Below, piece after piece: positions 3,682-5,027 of a stretch of DNA of 5,027 nucleotides (its first letter is position 1; the number at the start of each line of letters is the position of its first letter). The DNA is from Candidatus Aenigmatarchaeota archaeon. GTDB lineage: Archaea > Aenigmatarchaeota > Aenigmatarchaeia > GW2011-AR5. Under the pieces are notes generated by a model. It saw nothing but the letters and a program-made list of their open reading frames with translations, did not search any database and was not told the origin of the DNA. The stretch covers positions 1 to 5,027 of the forward strand of contig JACQIE010000088.1 of the NCBI GenBank assembly GCA_016198645.1. Reading direction: 5' to 3'. The translations under genes and the position numbers were made by a program.

Positions 3682-5027
3682 ATGGACGCCCATGCGATAG
3701 AGAAAAAGTGGCAGCAGAAATGGGAAGATGCGAAGCTGTTCGAGGCGAACGTTTCTGACAAAAAAAAATTCTTCGTCACGTTTCCGTATCCTTACGTCAA
3801 TGGCGCGCCGCATGTCGGGCACTCTTACTCTTCGATGAGAACGGACGCTTACGCGCGGTTCAAGCGGATGCAGGGCTATAACGTTCTGTACCCGCAGGGC
3901 TTCCACGCCACGGGCGAGCCGATACTGGGTGTGATAGAGAGGCTGAAGAAGAACGACGCGGGCCAAACCGCCACGTTAAAGAGCTTTGGCGCGACAGACG
4001 CGGACATTGAGAAATTCAAGAAGTCGCCGGAATATCTCGTGAACTTCTGGATAGACAAGTGGAAGCGCGCGCTGAAGGCGGCGGGCTTTGCCATTGACTG
4101 GCGGCGCAGCTTCGTCACGACGACGCTCACGCCGCAATACTCGCGGTTCATAGAGTGGCAATACAACACGCTGAAGAAACTCGGTTACGTGGTTCAAGGA
4201 ACCCATCCGGTAATATGGTGCCCGCACGACCAGTCGCCCACGGGCGACCACGACCGGCTGGAAGGGGAAGGAGAAAGCCCGGTTGAATACGTAGTAATAA
4301 AATTTGATTACGGCGACTCTAAAATAGTATGCGCGACGCTGAGACCTGAAACGCTTTTCGGCGTCACCAATATATGGCTGAATCCGAAAGGGGAATACGT
4401 CAAGGCATCCGTGAACGGAGAGAAGTGGATAATGAGCAAGACCGCCGCTGAGAAGTTCGGCGACCAGCTGAAGACCGTAAAAATAGAAGGGCGCATCGCC
4501 CCGGAGTCTCTTATAGGGAAGAGATGCGTTCATCCCACGGAAAACAGAAAAATACCCATACTACCCGGAGACTTCGTTGACACCGAAGTGGCTACGGGCG
4601 CGGTCATGTCCGTTCCGTCGCATGCGCCGTTCGACTGGGTGGCAGTGAAAGAGCTTATCGACGGCAACCTGGAATTATATGGCGTCACGAAAGACGAGCT
4701 TGAGCCGATTGTACTGATAAAGACCGAGGGTCTCGGCGAAGACCCTGCGGTAGATATAGTAAAAAAGATGGGGATAAAGTCGCAACGCGAGAAAGAGAAA
4801 CTGGACGAGGCAACCTCGGAAATTTACAAGAAAGAGTTCCATAAAGGCGTACTTAACGAGAATTGCGGTGAATATTCCGGGCTTTCCGTGGCTGAAGCAA
4901 AGACGAAAATCGCGGGCGACCTGACGGAAAAAGGAATCGCCGATTCTATATGGGACTGCGCGGGCGTAGTCTGCCGCTGCACGACGCCGTGCCACGTCAA
5001 GATTCTTGAGAACCAATGGTTCCTGAA
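3682..5027 (+). CDS. leuS: Leucyl-tRNA synthetase, archaeal type, 3' part beyond the window
   Basis: Class I synthetase charging tRNA-Leu with leucine and ATP. The frame is open for 448 codons to the right edge, about half of the usual archaeal length of over 900. The HIGH-type motif is HVGH (44-47) in FPYPYVNGAPHVGHSYS. FHATGEP (74-80), IDWRR (138-142), GTHPVIWCP (173-181) and GDHDRLEGEG (188-197) are all archaeal/eukaryal signatures. The CP1 editing domain shows the threonine-rich ATLRPETLFGVTN (218-230) and TGAVMSVPSHAPFD (305-318), whose Asp318 matches the conserved editing aspartate, so proofreading of mischarged tRNA looks intact. A cysteine-rich CRCTTPC (431-437) likely belongs to a zinc site before NQWFL. 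KMSKS lies outside the window. A run of nine A's (3760-3768) encodes KKK in frame. Start chosen by TATA spacing and homologous N-terminus. Confidence 0.97.
   Translation, partial: MDAHAIEKKWQQKWEDAKLFEANVSDKKKFFVTFPYPYVNGAPHVGHSYSSMRTDAYARFKRMQGYNVLYPQGFHATGEPILGVIERLKKNDAGQTATLKSFGATDADIEKFKKSPEYLVNFWIDKWKRALKAAGFAIDWRRSFVTTTLTPQYSRFIEWQYNTLKKLGYVVQGTHPVIWCPHDQSPTGDHDRLEGEGESPVEYVVIKFDYGDSKIVCATLRPETLFGVTNIWLNPKGEYVKASVNGEKWIMSKTAAEKFGDQLKTVKIEGRIAPESLIGKRCVHPTENRKIPILPGDFVDTEVATGAVMSVPSHAPFDWVAVKELIDGNLELYGVTKDELEPIVLIKTEGLGEDPAVDIVKKMGIKSQREKEKLDEATSEIYKKEFHKGVLNENCGEYSGLSVAEAKTKIAGDLTEKGIADSIWDCAGVVCRCTTPCHVKILENQWFL

Noticed and set aside
3976..4533. 185-residue minus-strand open frame inside leuS
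   Set aside because: Antisense shadow of leuS, with no motif and no promoter of its own.
1..5027. CRISPR arrays, insertion sequences, attachment sites or replication origin
   Set aside because: No spaced direct repeats of suitable length, no transposase-like frame and no long terminal inverted repeats were seen.

Overview
The window is archaeal. The evidence is an archaeal-type (class II) glyceraldehyde-3-phosphate dehydrogenase, an archaeal/eukaryal-type leucyl-tRNA synthetase, a tRNA-Arg(UCU) gene split by an intron with a bulge-helix-bulge splice motif, and ATTTAA-like TATA boxes placed so that transcripts begin at or next to the start codon (leaderless mRNAs). DNA is of moderate GC with AT-rich intergenic gaps. 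The phylum cannot be fixed from this sequence; dispersed tRNA introns plus leaderless genes fit several groups, including some DPANN lineages and Thermoproteota.

Layout, left to right. Positions 1-23 may hold the first codons of a divergent minus-strand gene. An AT-rich divergent region follows, with an operator-like set of TACGA repeats and a TATA box. Then comes a plus-strand aspartate kinase gene (96-1418). Its 3' end overlaps by 11 bp the end of a convergent minus-strand gene for an endonuclease III-related HhH-GPD DNA glycosylase (1408-1998). That gene starts one base after the 3' end of the intron-containing tRNA-Arg gene (2000-2096, minus), so the two look like one transcript. A single near-palindromic TATA element (about 2120-2127) sits exactly midway between the tRNA 5' end and the start codon of the plus-strand gap gene (2149-3159), which suggests a bidirectional promoter.

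From 3160 to 3681 lies the least explained part. After a T-rich, terminator-like stretch there is a good TATA box, a leaderless 20-codon ORF rich in leucine (6 of its last 10 codons), a weak hairpin followed by six T's, a perfect 8-bp inverted repeat, and a strong Shine-Dalgarno site. A 74-residue orphan ORF follows (3413-3637), with codon use unlike its neighbours. leuS then begins at 3682 with its own leaderless promoter and runs off the right edge. A leucine-rich leader ORF lying upstream of leucyl-tRNA synthetase is the most thought-provoking signal here, although leuS having its own promoter complicates an attenuation model.

The protein genes serve unrelated housekeeping roles (aspartate-family amino acid synthesis, base-excision repair, central carbon metabolism, translation) and do not form one pathway.
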